From Paramecium pentaurelia (lineage: Eukaryota; Ciliophora; Oligohymenophorea; Peniculida; Parameciidae): 64,000 nucleotides of DNA. The stretch is from positions 910,499-974,498 of the forward strand of contig CAJJDO010000004.1 in assembly GCA_905183005.1 (NCBI GenBank), given 5' to 3'. Shown here in pieces: positions 45,870 through 56,552 of the stretch. Within the stretch, counting starts at the first letter, position 1. Every line of letters starts with the position of its first letter. The notes under the pieces were generated by a model. That model was not told the origin of the DNA, did not search any database, and was given only the letters and a program-made list of their open reading frames with translations. The position numbers and the translations under genes were made by a program.

Positions 45870-47174
45870 CATTGAAGTTGGAATACTCAAAGCTTCATAA
45901 ACAATCCCAGTATAGAAATCCACATTTGGATACAATTTTCTTTGGATAAAATAATCATCTTTTAAAGCTGTTTATTCTAATAAAATGGCCAACTATAATT
46001 TTAATAAGATAAACAATACTTCTAAAATATCATTTGCTCTTTAAGTCTTCTGTAAAACATTGTAACACATTTCCTACATTACTTTTGCTCTTGGATCATA
46101 ATTTTTATATACTCTGTGTCCAAATCCCATCAATCTAAAAGAATTATCTTTAGATTTAGCTTTCTAAAGATATAGAGGTATATTTTCTTTGTTTCCTATT
46201 TCCTTCAGCATATTCAATACTGCTTCATTTGCACCTCCATGATATGGTCCCCATAAAGCTGTAATTCCAGCAGCAATACATGCAAATGGATTTGCCAATG
46301 AGGATCCAGCTATTCTTACAGTGGAAGTAGATGCATTTTATTCATGATCTGCATGCAACATAAATATAGTATCTAATGCTTTAACAATAACTTTATCAAC
46401 ATTAAACTCATTCATAGGAGTTGAGAACATCTTATAATTTATTGTATGTAATTACCATATATAAGAAATTCTCAATAAATGAATACTTTTTATTTGGATA
46501 TATTATAGGTAATCCCAAAGCTGTTCTATATGCATATGCTGCAAGGGTTGGCATCTTTGCTACTAATTTTATTGCTATATACTCTCTATCCCTTGGATCA
46601 TTGACATCAAAATCTTTGTGCATAAAAGCACTCAATGCACCAACTACACCAACCATAATTGCCATTGGATGACTGTCAGATGCAAAACCTTTATAAAATT
46701 CAATCAGTTTCTCATTTATCATCATTTCACTCACCATAGTCTCTTCAAATAATTATAATTCCTTTTAAGATGGAAGATGTCCATATATGAATAAATAACA
46801 CACTTCTATATAAGAAGAATATTTGGCTAATGTCTCTATTGGATAACCTCTATATAATAATTCTCCCTTATCACCATCTATATAGGTCATAGTTGACATG
46901 CATCTAAATTAATATTATTATTAATTTTATACGCTCCAGTTGATGAGAATCCAGGATCTAAAGTAAAATATCCTGTTTTTGAGTATAATTATGTAATATC
47001 TATCATTGGAGGACCTTTAGTCCCTTTATAAACTGGTAGTTGAACAGTTTTTCCATTAGGTAAGGTGAGGGTTGCAAAATCTTATGGAAGTGGACTGATT
47101 GGAACAGTTTTTTCCATCTTTGATTTTTGAGAATCTATAGTTTCTTGATACCATTTTTTCGGAGATTGCGACAT
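45651..47174 (-). CDS. citrate synthase
   Basis: Exons 47174-46933, 46903-46456 and 46430-45651 (29- and 25-nt introns) give 489 residues. It condenses acetyl-CoA and oxaloacetate. Catalytic residues are in place: the first His in MLHADHEQNAS, the second in WGPYHGGANEA and the Asp in NVDFYTG. FGHRVYKNYDPRA is also conserved. The beta-rich N-terminus (LTLPNGKTVQLPVYKGTKGP) and GACMSTMTYIDGDKGELLYR resemble the bacterial GltA/plant peroxisomal type. The start MSQSPKKWYQETIDS is not a typical mitochondrial presequence and no C-terminal SKL is seen, so location is open. A ~40-residue basic tail extends beyond the usual end. Confidence 0.93.
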
Positions 47175-47298
47175 TTGAATATAAGATAACTTAAATAATT
47201 AATTTTAATACGCATCATAATTGGTTATATTTGATTTAGTATGTTATAAAATGTTTATTTCATTTCATATGCCATTTCAATGTAATTATCAAAATTAA

Positions 47299-47760
47299 TC
47301 ATTTTTATCTATATTTCCTTCTTTCTTCAGCAATGTCTTCCCAATGATTCCAAGCCTTCATTCCATACATAGCAATATCATCTCTGGCTCCACATGTAAC
47401 ATAATTACCATCCTAATCAAATATACATAGATGTGGTATTGTTTATGGCTTGCAAATTCTTGTCAAATAACTTATAGCCATCTTTTCAGACCATGGAATT
47501 GCCAACCAAGGCATTTTTTAATAATATTTCATGAAATCTCTTTCATTCTCATCATGAGTAACTAACACAATCTCAAAAGTTTTTGATTTTCTTATTTCAT
47601 CATAAAAATTTTTTAACATCCCTGTAAATTATCGACAAGGAGGACACCAACTTGCAGAAAAGTATAATCCCCAAAATTAATATTTTGAAAAATCAGGTTT
47701 TGGTTTGATTTCATTCCCTTCCTGTAAATTTTCAGATAAAAACTAAGAGAAATTTTTCAT
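47299..47760 (-). CDS. thioredoxin-fold protein (tryparedoxin/nucleoredoxin-like)
   Basis: An intronless frame of 153 residues. The active site WCPPC is at 38-42 in LYFSASWCPPCRQFTGML, followed by FEIVLVTHDENERDF and a cis-Pro strand around CKPQTIPHLCIF. WCPPC with an F-D-E-rich insert is typical of tryparedoxin and nucleoredoxin proteins, which reduce disulfides in other proteins. No signal peptide, so cytosolic. Tandem on the same strand as citrate synthase, 124 bases upstream of it. Confidence 0.88.
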
Positions 47761-48494
47761 TAAATTATGACTTCAATTATATTTAATTTTATTCATCATT
47801 TTTTTATCATTTTTATAATAAAATTTCAATTTTATTAACCAAAAACTATGATTGAAATAGAATAAGAGTATTTAAAGATTAGTATGTATAGAATGATTGC
47901 ATTTAATATGTTAATTCACTAAGTTTTTATAAAATTAATTAAGTATAAATGATCATCAAATTCAATCTGAAAAATGTATAGAAGTTGAAATTAACATATG
48001 GACAAAGAAGATTTATGGGATTAAATAATAAGAAGACTAATCGGACAAAATAATATCTATTAAGTATTTAATATATTTGATAATTGAATCTGTTATAAGT
48101 TGAAAATTTACTTTACATAAATATTTCATATATTCCTATACTGTCTTAAAGTAGAATTAATTAATCTAATTGATATAATCTTTAATTTTAAATGTTTGAT
48201 TTTAAGAATGGAAACATATTTGATATTAATTATAATAATCTCATAAATATAACTCTTTTATCAGCAATAAATTGAATTACACATTAGACAAATATTAAAT
48301 TGCATTAATGATATTTATTTTAGTAATACTTAAATTATATTTATAATGTACTCAAGAAAATTAATATTTTGAAGTCAAAAAAATCTAATTATCATAATTT
48401 AATGACATTTTACAATTAATTACTAATCATTATAATAATATGTATTAGATGATTTTAAAGATTATTAAAAATGGATTTATTTTTATTAAATCAA
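47761..48494. other. intergenic, AT-rich
   Basis: About 730 bases with no acceptable frame on either strand and no RNA signal. It contains A/T runs and dispersed TGA. It should carry the promoter of the thioredoxin-like gene and the terminator of the NOT4-like gene. Confidence 0.5.
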
Positions 48495-49545
48495 TCAATC
48501 ATTTTTGTAGATATTATTTTATTTATTATATTGCCTCATAATCTTATGGTACATTTTTACTATTTGTAAATTTAAATCTCGAGTTGCTATTGCTATCTCC
48601 ATCCACTATGATTAAGAAATAGATATACTTTTGAGAATGACAGCTTCTACTCTTTTTTCTATGTCGATGGGCTTTTATTATTAAAAAGTTTATGGCAATT
48701 CTTATTTTTATTATGTTTCTTTTATTTCTTCCCATTAAACATTTATTTATTATTATTGTTATTAAATTGGTTCAACAACTCTTTCTTTTATCATATTATC
48801 CAATATATTTTATGTGGTTGGAAATACTGATTTTTGTAGGGCATTTTTGTAATTGATTTTAGTGTAAAACTTTTTAAAGTTTGCTTAAGCTAGTTTTTAT
48901 GAATAAGAAAATAACCACTTGGAGTTATTCATTTCTTCCTAAATATTATTAGATGTACATACTTTTTTTAACACTTGTGTAGAGTCTTTGTCTTTAGGGT
49001 GTTGATGCAAGTATACACAATCCTTGATTTTACATTACTGACCCTTTAAGAAGTTTGTACAATATTTGGTGGTTCCAAAGGAAGCCTTTACTTATCTGTC
49101 GTGTAAGGGAAATTTTTCACATGCCAAAACAAATATATATTAATTATTTTTACTAAGATTGCTAAAGATGCTTCTTATTCATTTCGATAAGTTATATAAG
49201 CAGCATGAGATGGGGGATTGAAGGTGTTACTTTGTATCACAATTAATTTTTAGATTTAACCATATTGACCGAAATATTCCAGTTTTTTCAATTGCTCAGA
49301 TAACAATATGAGATTACATCTTCTTTAGCAATATTAGGTGCTAAACCAATCACATAAATCAAATTTTTGCAAATGATTCTGATTTCAGCTAATAATGATT
49401 TGTTTTGTAGATTGATTTCTTTGAAAGAATAGAGTGTTTTTGGTTTAGGTGATTCACAACTGTCCCAATCTTCTGGGTCTGAACATTCACAGTCACTTAA
49501 ATTGCAATATTGACAAATCTCTGATTAATTTGTTTAATTTTTCAT
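48495..49545 (-). CDS. NOT4-like RRM plus CCCH zinc-finger protein lacking a RING
   Basis: Exons 49545-49318 and 49294-49154, then an intron-like 29-nt insert (49125-49153), and 49124-48495 give 332 residues. The core matches CNOT4/Not4: ICKNLIYVIGLAPNIAKED, LEYFGQYGQIQKL, HAAYITYRNEQEASLAI, then ASFGTTKYCTNFLKGQQCKI with KDCVYLHQHP, i.e. the RRM and the CCCH finger. The N-terminal C4C4 RING that makes Not4 a ubiquitin ligase is not present; only a short Cys cluster (EICQYCNLSDCECSDPEDWD) remains. The 29-nt insert is needed for frame and family match but ends TTTTG rather than AG. The C-terminal half is Gln/Glu-rich helix. It may be a regulator without ligase activity or a damaged gene. Confidence 0.7.
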
Positions 49546-50107
49546 TCTTTAATTTTATATTACAAACAAAAACTCTAAACATCATACATTTTCTTTAATA
49601 ATATTGTAAATATTTTTATTTACTTTTTTTATTATATTCCTAGACACTTATTAATTATTAATACAAATATTAAAGTTGAGGCAATTATTTAAAGGATTTT
49701 AATTTATATACTCACTTTCAAAATAGATAAACTAAAATAAATGAAATAATATTAAAAAGGTACAAGAATTTATATATTTCTTTTGAGTTATAAGAAATAT
49801 TCAAAATCAAATTATTATTAAAATACTATAATCAAAAAGTTAATAAATAAGAATACTTTTATATCAATAGATAAATTAAATATTTTTATATACTATATAT
49901 AATCTCTCTTAAAAATGAGTATAATTTATAATATATTGGAGTGTACAAAGAGAATTTAAATTGAGAAATTGAGAGAGTTTATTTATCATCTTAGTTTAAT
50001 TGTTTATTGAATTAATATCTAATCTTTAATATGACATTTAAGAAATAAAAAATGTATGTTGGAAAGATGTTATATTTATGAAATAAAACTATATAATTAA
50101 TGAGTTT
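49546..50107. other. intergenic, AT-rich
   Basis: About 560 bases between the NOT4-like gene and tRNA-Val. TGA in all frames; no gene seen. Confidence 0.5.
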
Positions 50108-50180
50108 AGGCAAATGGCGTAGATGGTTATCGCGCTGCATTTACACTGCAGAGGTCCCGAGATCGATACTCGGTTTGCCT
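50108..50180 (+). tRNA. tRNA-Val (anticodon UAC)
   Basis: Cloverleaf of 73 nt. The acceptor stem AGGCAAA pairs with TTTGCCT. The anticodon stem CTGCA/TGCAG encloses the 7-base loop TTTACAC, so the anticodon is TAC (reads GTA, Val). The T arm CCGAG/CTCGG has loop ATCGATA. No intron, and CCA is not encoded. A run of nine or more T from about 50184 fits an RNA polymerase III terminator. Confidence 0.9.
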
Positions 50181-50183
50181 ATA

Positions 50184-50193
50184 TTTTTTTTTT
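50184..50193 (+). terminator. Pol III T-run after tRNA-Val
   Basis: A stretch of T directly after the tRNA acceptor stem, the usual RNA polymerase III stop signal. Confidence 0.7.
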
Positions 50194-50338
50194 AATATTA
50201 ATAATATTTAATGTATTCAGATAATAACAATGCTCATTCAGAGATTAGAATCAGATAACTGTTATACTTTAAATAGCCACCTTAAAGTATATTTAATAAC
50301 AACATTTTTTAGCTACTTTACCAACCAATCGAAGTACT

Positions 50339-50985
50339 ATGAAACTTCAGACTCTAGAACATAAATTAGGAAGGACTAATAAAAATTTTACAGGCTATTC
50401 AAAAAGTTAAAGTGACACTAGACCATTTTTTGAAAATTTTATGGAAAAAACAGATCAAATAACAACTTTTGGATTCAAGTATCCTTTTAATGTAGAAGAT
50501 TTTTAAAATACTAATGCATAAATTCATTTTTTAGAAGTTTTCACTCATTCATAACAATTAATATAAGTAAGGATTTAGAAAGATTATAATAGAATTATAT
50601 TTCAGATAGCAAACGTACTTTGGCTTAATTGAAAGAATAATCAAAGCAAATAAAAGATGAAATGGAGTAAATGAAAGAGAAAACGGAGAAGAAAATTGAA
50701 TAATTAGAAGATTAATTTAATGAGGCAGTGTAAGTAAAACAAAGATAATTGAAGGAAGATTATGTTGCCTATTCAACGGAGTCTTATAGATTGAACAAGG
50801 AAATTAGTAAATTGACAAAGGATAAATTACACATGGAAGAATAATCAATACAATTATTGCAAAAAATAATCAAATTAGAGAAATAAATGTAAGGAGTAGA
50901 AATGGATTTAATGTGTGAAAATGAATAAGAATTATAATCGTAATTAAGAGGGACATTTCATAACACGAAAAGCATAACACACTGA
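50339..50985 (+). CDS. coiled-coil protein, unknown
   Basis: Exons 50339-50566 and 50593-50985 (26-nt intron) give 206 residues. A polar head (LEHKLGRTNKNFTGYSKSQS) precedes a nearly continuous coiled coil (KRTLAQLKEQSKQIKDEMEQ; ESYRLNKEISKLTKDKLHME). No family motif. It ends 7 bases from the end of the convergent RING/B-box/LRR gene. Confidence 0.65.
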
Positions 50986-50992
50986 TCATTAA

Positions 50993-52778
50993 TCATATTT
51001 AAATAGTTATGCCTAACTTCTTTAAATCCTCTATTTTTTTCTTTACTCTAAATAAATTCATTAGATTTTAGCCTAAATAAATTGTTTTAATATGTATTTA
51101 GGTCTATTTTTATATTAATTACTAAATTGAATCTAAAAACCTTTCTGTAATCACATTAGATTATAGATGCAATATTTAACAATGTAATTCTAATAATTTA
51201 CATGCTCCAGTATCACTAATTTTGTTTCTCATTAATTTCAAAATCTTTAATTTTTTATTTTTTATAAATTCTTCTAATAGAATCATTCCATCATCTCCTA
51301 AATCTATATATATATATATATTATATATATTACCTTATTAAGAGAGATCTAAAGTATCTCCATTACAATTTAATAGAATTGATTCTACTTTTGTATTAAA
51401 TTTCTTTTTAGTAGGTCTTTTAGGAGACATTGAAGATTGTCTTCTAAGTTTAGGAGATATCAAAATATCTGATGATTTTTTTTCTAAATTAGGACTAATA
51501 GCATTTTATGAAATGTTGTTAGATGAAGGTTATGATTAGAGAGCAGATTGAGATTGATATAAAGGTTGAGGATTTAATAAATTATGTGTCAAAAATTCAT
51601 TATGAGGAGGTCTATCATCAATATCCTTTAAAAAACTTTGATCAATCATAGATACATCTCTCAAGATATTAGGATCATCAAAAAATGATTATTGTACTTA
51701 AGGATAATTGTATTCAAAATTTCCCATTAAATCTTTACTTAAATGCACTTAAGGAGTAATTTATCCTTGAGTTACTTCTTACAATCTTGTTTAAAATTTT
51801 TTCATAAAATCTTCTAATTCTTCAATAATTTATTTTGCTTAAGTATTTGAAGTATCCTTTTAGAGTAAGAAGAAAGCTATTTCTCCTTTTTCAGTCAAAG
51901 ATGCAAATTAATTGATACGTTCTTAAGAACTAATATAATTATATAAGAATTACGCTAGCATCCATAAGTCTGCTTTTTCAACTACTTAATTGACATATTG
52001 TTGTTCCCTTTTGATTAATTGATCTTCTACTTATTTATATTTTTATTCAATCTCTTCAACTACTTTACGCTACTTCATCATTAATTGAGTAATCATTTCC
52101 TTAAATTTTATAGAGATATAAGTATACTTTGAATTATTCTTCAGCTAAGGTTTGTTGTTACTTGATGCAAACCCTTATTTAGTCGCGTATCTTTTTGTTG
52201 ATAATTGGTTATTTTAGAGATTTAATTTTGGATTGAATTTGCTACATCAAATCTACAGTTTCTTCAAGGGAATGCTAGATTTCTGAAATAACTTCCTATT
52301 TTAAAAAATAGATTAGATTTCTATACATCTATATTTCTAACATTATGATGCTTATGTCCACCAAATAAAGCACAATTTACACATATTTTATTATGATCTT
52401 CTAAACATACTAATTCAATCTTCTTGTTATGTTCTTTACAGAGAGATGTAGATTCCATGATTTCAAAGAAATTTTCACATTTTGAGAGTCTTACAGTTTC
52501 ACCTAACTCTGTAGAATCTATTTATGAGTTCTTTAGACTAGATTTGTTGATTATTTTCAAAATGGCTTAATTGACTGGGTAGAGATTCAAATCTTGTGGT
52601 TAAACAATTCTTAGAAATTAGAGCTACTGCTTTACCCATCTTCTGGACATATTATTTTAGTTTGTTCTCTAAGACAATGCATGCACATAGAATGACCACA
52701 TTTTGGTAGCATTTATGGTGTACGATCATATATATCAAATGAAATCTCACAACGAGGACAGTTTAATTCTTAATGCAT
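50993..52778 (-). CDS. TRIM-like RING, B-box, coiled-coil protein with LRR-like tail
   Basis: Five exons (52778-52636, 52609-52327, 52295-52128, 52099-51334, 51303-50993; introns 26, 31, 28 and 30 nt) give 556 residues. A RING finger at 7-47 (C7PRC10, C27GH29, C32, C35, C44PED) is followed by a B-box (CKEHNKKIELVC...HNKICVNC...GGHKHH, ~105-140) and a long coiled coil (~150-320), the TRIM order. The C-terminal ~100 residues read as leucine-rich repeats (LGDDGMILLEEFIKNKKLKI, LMRNKISDTGACKLLEL) after a Ser/Pro/Gln linker. RING proteins are usually E3 ubiquitin ligases. The LRR end replaces the usual TRIM C-terminal domains. Confidence 0.85.
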
Positions 52779-52804
52779 TAATTAAATAATAAATAAGATT
52801 TAAA

Positions 52805-53494
52805 ATGGCCAATTCTCAAGAGAAGATGTAATAGGATTATATTTGGATCAGAGATCAATCAACTGGTGATGCTGATGTAAAAATGCGTACATTTGGATAA
52901 CATTATCTTTATTATCATGCTCCAAATAAAAGAGAACGATTGGAAATGATTTGGAGATCTATGGGAAAGGCATATGATTGGGAAATGGAGAAATTTAGAG
53001 TACTACCCATATTAACAATTAGATGCAAAAAAAATTCATTGATCGTGGTAATAAAAGGAGATTCTTTAAAAACTTTTTCAGATTCATTAAAAACCCTTTT
53101 GGCTATATTTATTGGAAGACTTATAGAATCAGATAACCTAAAGGTAGAATCATTACAACAATGCTCGGTCTTGGAGTAATTGGAACATTATATAAATATA
53201 AATTGGAATCAAGTATCTGTTCACTCTATCCTACTTAGACCAAATACAAAAAAGAGAATATTATTTATTGACAGCTGGTAAGAACTCAGAGGGAAGTGGA
53301 CTAATTAATACTGGTTACAATAATGATAAGTTTATATTTTATAGCATATTTATAGATTGGCTCGTTAAGGAATGCCACTTACCTAGATGTTTTACTCTTA
53401 TTTATTGGCCAAAGATATCGTTGTCTCAAGATCAAGAGATTAAAATTATAGAAAATACTTTGAAATGAGAAAAAAGTATTAAATCAAAGAATGA
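52805..53494 (+). CDS. small membrane protein, possibly mitochondrial
   Basis: Four exons (52805-52999, 53023-53212, 53239-53329, 53356-53494; introns 23, 26 and 26 nt) give 204 residues. Residues 1-60 are polar (IWIRDQSTGDADVKMRTFGQ; RERLEMIWRSMGKAYDWEME), then a basic stretch (KKFIDRGNKRRFFKNFFRFI), one likely span (RIITTMLGLGVIGTLYKYKL) and a soluble tail (LARQGMPLTQMFYSYLLAKD). A basic region before a single Gly-rich span is common in small respiratory-complex subunits, but I cannot assign one. Only 26 bases separate its ATG from the ATG of the divergent RING gene, so the two share a promoter. Confidence 0.65.
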
Positions 53495-53569
53495 GACCAA
53501 AATATATACATATAAATAATAATAAATTGTATAATCAAACAAATATATATATATCTTTTCTCTCCATTT

Positions 53570-54691
53570 TCAATCTGTACTAATATTGTCATAATCTTTT
53601 ATGTATTCACAATTATTCATATCTACTCGATTCAAATAACTTAAAGCATCAATTATTGTGATTCTTTATTCTGGATTATGCTATAACATCCTCTCAACTA
53701 AATATCTCAAAATTGGATTTTCAATATTTTGTGTATATTCTATACAAAATACATATTCCTCATTTAATCTATATATATCTTCTAAATCAGTTCCTTCAAA
53801 AAATCTACAATTGTGAATCCTATTAATTATAAAATTTAAATCTTTTACATTTCCCATAATAGAACTCCCAATCCAAATATATCAATCCTTTCATCTTATA
53901 AACTTTAAGTCTTCATCATTTCAGGTGCCATATATCCAGGTGTTCCACAAACTCTATTAGTTTAATTTATGAAATCTGTCTTTGTCACAGCTATTCCAAA
54001 ATCAATCAATTTCAAAGTTTCTAAATTATCAGATTCTGCAAATAAAACGTTTTCTTATTTCAAGTCTCTATATACATACCCTTCTTTGTGTATATAATTA
54101 ATACAATGTAATAATTACTAAAATAAAATAGATATTTACTTTTAAAATTAAAATGATTTCTTAGTCCTTTAGAATTCTCTACCTCAACAATTCTCTAAGT
54201 GATTTTCCTTCCAAATATTCCATCACTATATAAAAATGTTTACTCTCCACATAATATTCTTTCATCTTAACTATCTTTGGATGTTTTAAAGTCTACAATG
54301 CTTTAACTTCTATCATAAAGTCCTAATCAAATCTATCAAATATTTACTTCATAATTGTTTGTACGTCCTATCTTCAGAGATTTACATGCTACATATTCAC
54401 CACTTAAACGATTCTTATATTTAAATACCTATAATAAATAACAACAAAATTTACATGTCCATAAGTTCCTCTGCCACAAAATGATATCATCTAATATATT
54501 TTGTGTATATTTCGATAAGAAATTTTTGCATCCAGAAACTATTTGAATAGTTCTAAATGAATTTGATCCATCTCGAAATATTCCAATTAACCATTCACTA
54601 AAATTCCAAACCCAATTAATTTTGATTAACATTTCGACAATTTCCATTCAATAAATGAATTACCATGTAGTTTTATAGTGTGTTGAACCAT
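53570..54691 (-). CDS. Ser/Thr protein kinase with N-terminal PH-like region
   Basis: Five exons (54691-54455, 54428-54348, 54322-54140, 54117-53849, 53819-53570; introns 26, 25, 22 and 29 nt) give 339 residues. The first ~65 residues (MVQHTIKLHGNSFIEWKLSK...GQLEYFEMDQIHLELF) resemble the short PH-like head that many Paramecium kinases carry. The kinase follows: GRGTYGHVFKYK, VACKSLK, E in the C-helix, YRD (183-185) in place of HRD, KQEN, DFG in LIDFGIA, CGTPGYMAPEM and the APE-R pair. All catalytic residues except the first His are present. The substrate is unknown. Confidence 0.85.
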
Positions 54692-55167
54692 TTTCTTGGG
54701 CTAAACATAAATATTAAAGTTTCTACATTGGATAATCTTATACGATCAGATAGAAACTCAACTTAAAATGAGTCATGGAAAAGTAGATTTTTCTTAATAC
54801 AAATCATAAATAATAGTTTTAGAAATAATTAATAGTTTTAGAAAATTTACTTAAATCATAAAATGAAATTTCCTAATATTATAAAGAATATTTGAAATTC
54901 CTGTCTAATAAATAAAAATAAATTTAATTAATTAATACTTAATTACCTTTTAAGCAAATATATTTTAGAAGTAATAATTATTCTGATAAAAAAATTTATT
55001 ATTATTTATATAAATTAATCTTTATTTATGATGTTCATATTATAAAGAAAGAATAATATATAATTAAATTTATTGAGAATGATAAAATAGAAATTTAAGT
55101 TGGAGATTCTCTCTTGTATTTATTTAAAAATAGAAGGTCTATTTTTAATATATATATTTAATGTTAT
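54692..55167. other. intergenic, AT-rich
   Basis: About 475 bases between two minus-strand genes. No coding frame or RNA seen. Confidence 0.5.
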
Positions 55168-55470
55168 TCATTTTTTTTCTAATTCTGCTATTCTAGCTTT
55201 TAATTGGGCATTTTCTGTACGTAATTGATTCTAGAATAATATGTAAATTATTACTTCTGATTGAATCAATTCATCAATAGCCTTTGTCAAATGACCAATT
55301 CTATAAGCATATCTTCTATTTTGATCTTACAATGTAGCTATTTCTCCTTAATTCTTGAAATTAATTAATGAATTTACCTCAGAACCTGCTCCAACCTTTT
55401 TTAATTACTCATTGAATTCATTTCTTAAATCATAGAGTTGTTAGAGTAATTCTTATTATGTTGCTGCCAT
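55168..55470 (-). CDS. small coiled-coil protein (84 residues)
   Basis: Two 24-nt segments (55354-55377 and 55231-55254) have GTA...AAG/TAG ends and are best read as introns, giving 84 residues. The protein is a tight heptad coiled coil: MAATQQELLQQLYDLRNEFN, then EIATLQDQNRRYAYRIGHLT and QLRTENAQLKARIAELEKK. Without splicing the frame also stays open (100 residues), but the inserts break the heptads. A small dimeric adaptor is likely; the family is not certain. Confidence 0.65.
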
Positions 55471-56124
55471 TATTATTATTATTTTTTTTAATTTATATAT
55501 TAGTCATTAAAATTATTTAAGTATAATAAATAGTTCATCAATTTAGTTTATATTTGTGTAATCTTTGAAAGAACTTTGTGTATTATTATAATATTAACTA
55601 TATAATATTATCTAGGTTATAAAATCAAAATGACTGAAAAGATTAATATGATATTTGTTAATTTTTGAACCTGTTTTTAGAATCTAAGTATATAATCTAA
55701 AAGAAAGTGAATTCATTTTGTACAAAGAAAATAAATAAATATTTTTTAAGGATATTCTTATTCATTGAATAAAATCTGAAATTATAATTGTAATTTTCAA
55801 ATTCAAACTATGATTTCTCTAAAAATAATATTTGTAATAACTTATAGTATTAGATTAATAAAAGAATTAAATATATATATAGAAGATAATTATGATTAAA
55901 AGGATTATATTTAATATGATGATGAAATTAAAATATGATGTTGAGATAATTGAAAAAAAAATTGAATTAATTTTGATGATTGTAGATTAACACTATTAGA
56001 TCAAGAATCTATATTCAAATTAATGAATATTTTATAATTTCAATAAAATTAGCATATTTTTTTTGTTGATGTATAAGAAATTAGGAGTAGTATTGATTAT
56101 TTGTTTAATATTAATATATATAAT
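55471..56124. other. divergent intergenic region
   Basis: About 650 bases between the small coiled-coil gene (minus) and the next plus-strand gene. Long A/T runs; nothing recognised. Confidence 0.5.
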
Positions 56125-56552
56125 ATGGCTTATAATAGTGATTTCTAGGATTAAGGGCAATTTGATTAGGAAGAGTTTGCAATGAGAATGCCAGTTAAGA
56201 ATCACTTACAGAGATTGGATGTAAATAGGTTTATTAGTTGTAGTAATTGTTACAGTAATTGATGGATGAATTAGAGTTGGTGAAGAAAGAGAAGGAACAA
56301 TTGCGTAATAATTTGATAGAGTTATCATAAATAACATCAGATTCATTTGATGATTCGAATAAATATTTGAATGAGGAATATCGAAGATTAATGCAGGAGT
56401 TTCATGAGTAGAATGCATTACAATTAGAATAGCATTAATTCTTAAAACAATAAGTGGATTAAATTAATTAAGATAGAATCAAATTGCAATAAAATACTAT
56501 TGTACTAGAGGATAGAATTCAAGATTCAGAAAAAGAATTGGGATTTGTTTGA
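56125..56552 (+). CDS. coiled-coil protein (134 residues)
   Basis: Exons 56125-56220 and 56244-56552 (23-nt intron) give 134 residues. A Gln/Asp/Phe-rich head (MAYNSDFQDQGQFDQEEFAM) is followed by a long coiled coil (LMDELELVKKEKEQLRNNLI; EYRRLMQEFHEQNALQLEQH). It may be a short centrin- or basal-body-associated coil, but there is no diagnostic motif. Confidence 0.6.
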
